Part shown: one piece after another, positions 5,999 to 6,375 of the stretch | How positions within the stretch are numbered: the stretch's first letter is position 1 | Layout: the number at the start of each line of letters is the position of its first letter | Origin: Pseudomonadota bacterium | GTDB taxonomy: Bacteria; Pseudomonadota; Alphaproteobacteria; Rhizobiales; Rhizobiaceae | Direction: 5' to 3' | Length of the DNA: 6,375 nt | NCBI GenBank assembly: GCA_023428515.1 | Contig: JAEYXI010000688.1 | Span: 1-6,375 of the forward strand | The notes under the pieces: model-generated | Told to the model about the DNA's origin: nothing | Database searches by the model: none | Seen by the model: only the letters and a program-made list of their open reading frames with translations | Program-made: the position numbers and the translations under genes

Positions 5999-6375
5999 AT
6001 GGATGCGGAAACTGCGGGCAAGGACGGCACCGGGGCGCTTTACCAGCGCATCCTGTCCGATATCCGCGGCCGCATCCTGTCGGGCGAATGGCCGCCCGGC
6101 CATCGCATTCCTTTCGAGCACGAACTCTCGGAGCAATACCGATGCTCGCGCATGACCGTGAACAAGGCGATGTCGGAGCTTGCGCGAACGGGGCTGATCG
6201 AACGCCGCCGCCGCTCCGGCAGCTTCGTCCGGAGGCCGCAGAGCCAGGCGGCCATCCTCGAAATCCACGACATCCGCGCCGAGGTCGAGGCGCTCGGCCT
6301 GCCCTACCGCTATGAAGTCGTATCGCGTGCGGTAGATACGGCGACGGAGGAAGACGACGCCGGCTTTCCTGAGGG
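5999..6375 (+). CDS. hutC: Histidine utilization repressor HutC, N-terminal part (3' end outside window)
   Basis: The 125 visible residues are the N-terminal part of a GntR-family, HutC-subfamily regulator. Residues ~13-78 form the winged helix-turn-helix: ALYQRILSDIRGRILSGEWPPG, then FEHELSEQYRCSRMTVNKAM (39-58) with the recognition helix at SRMTVNKAMSEL, and the wing GLIERRRRSGSFV (65-77). From about residue 84, AILEIHDIRAEVEALG begins the UTRA effector domain in the manner of HutC. That domain binds urocanate in characterised HutC proteins and releases DNA. The full protein should be about 240 residues, so half is missing at the window edge. GGAG at 5986-5989 lies nine bases before the ATG. 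The 15-base gap from hutF suggests one transcript, so HutC would limit its own production along with HutF. The name rests on the HutC-type linker sequence plus the hutF neighbour; other GntR/UTRA regulators look similar in the DNA-binding half alone. Confidence 0.9.
   Translation, partial: MDAETAGKDGTGALYQRILSDIRGRILSGEWPPGHRIPFEHELSEQYRCSRMTVNKAMSELARTGLIERRRRSGSFVRRPQSQAAILEIHDIRAEVEALGLPYRYEVVSRAVDTATEEDDAGFPE

Noticed and set aside
5594..6268. A 224-codon minus-strand frame antisense to the hutF 3' end and hutC.
   Set aside because: It covers the complement of two well-recognised genes and has no domain or ribosome binding site I can see.

Overview
The window is high-GC DNA of a type expected from an alphaproteobacterium of the Rhizobiales (Mesorhizobium or Phyllobacteriaceae-like). 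The evidence is a DUF930 protein (a family seen mainly in rhizobia), an OprB-type porin, and a hutF-hutC pair of the type found in that order. The genus is an inference from gene content, since no marker gene or RNA gene is present. Genes are densely packed and nothing indicates mobile DNA, a CRISPR array, a phage or an RNA gene.

Layout. At the left edge is the 3' part of a + strand gene for a DUF930 protein with a long Ala/Pro/Gln/Glu-rich linker (ends at 550). Converging on it is a minus-strand pair: a carbohydrate-selective porin (OprB family, 2085 down to 853) followed after 23 bases by a small acidic helical protein of unknown function (829 down to 566). Divergent from the porin, across a 159-base intergenic region, are two + strand genes: a HAD-superfamily hydrolase (2245-2922) and a class I SAM-dependent methyltransferase (3001-3807). 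The methyltransferase converges on a minus-strand gene for a YdeI/OmpD-associated-family protein (4456 down to 3860). A second divergent intergenic region (4457-4627) separates that gene from hutF, formimidoylglutamate deiminase (4628-5983). It is followed after 15 bases by the start of hutC, the GntR-type histidine-utilization repressor (from 5999, cut by the right edge).

How the genes work together. Only the last two form an obvious functional unit. HutF deaminates N-formimidoyl-L-glutamate to N-formyl-L-glutamate, the branch of histidine degradation that then needs N-formylglutamate amidohydrolase (HutG) to release glutamate and formate. HutC would repress the hut genes until urocanate accumulates. 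The remaining hut genes probably lie to the right of the window. The other genes look like ordinary chromosomal housekeeping or accessory genes with no shared pathway visible.

I did not find a convincing undescribed system. The items most worth a second look are the uncharacterised 87-residue protein directly downstream of the porin, the DUF930 protein with its low-complexity linker, and the two divergent intergenic regions. Very long open frames antisense to real genes are present, but they are explained by GC-rich codon bias.
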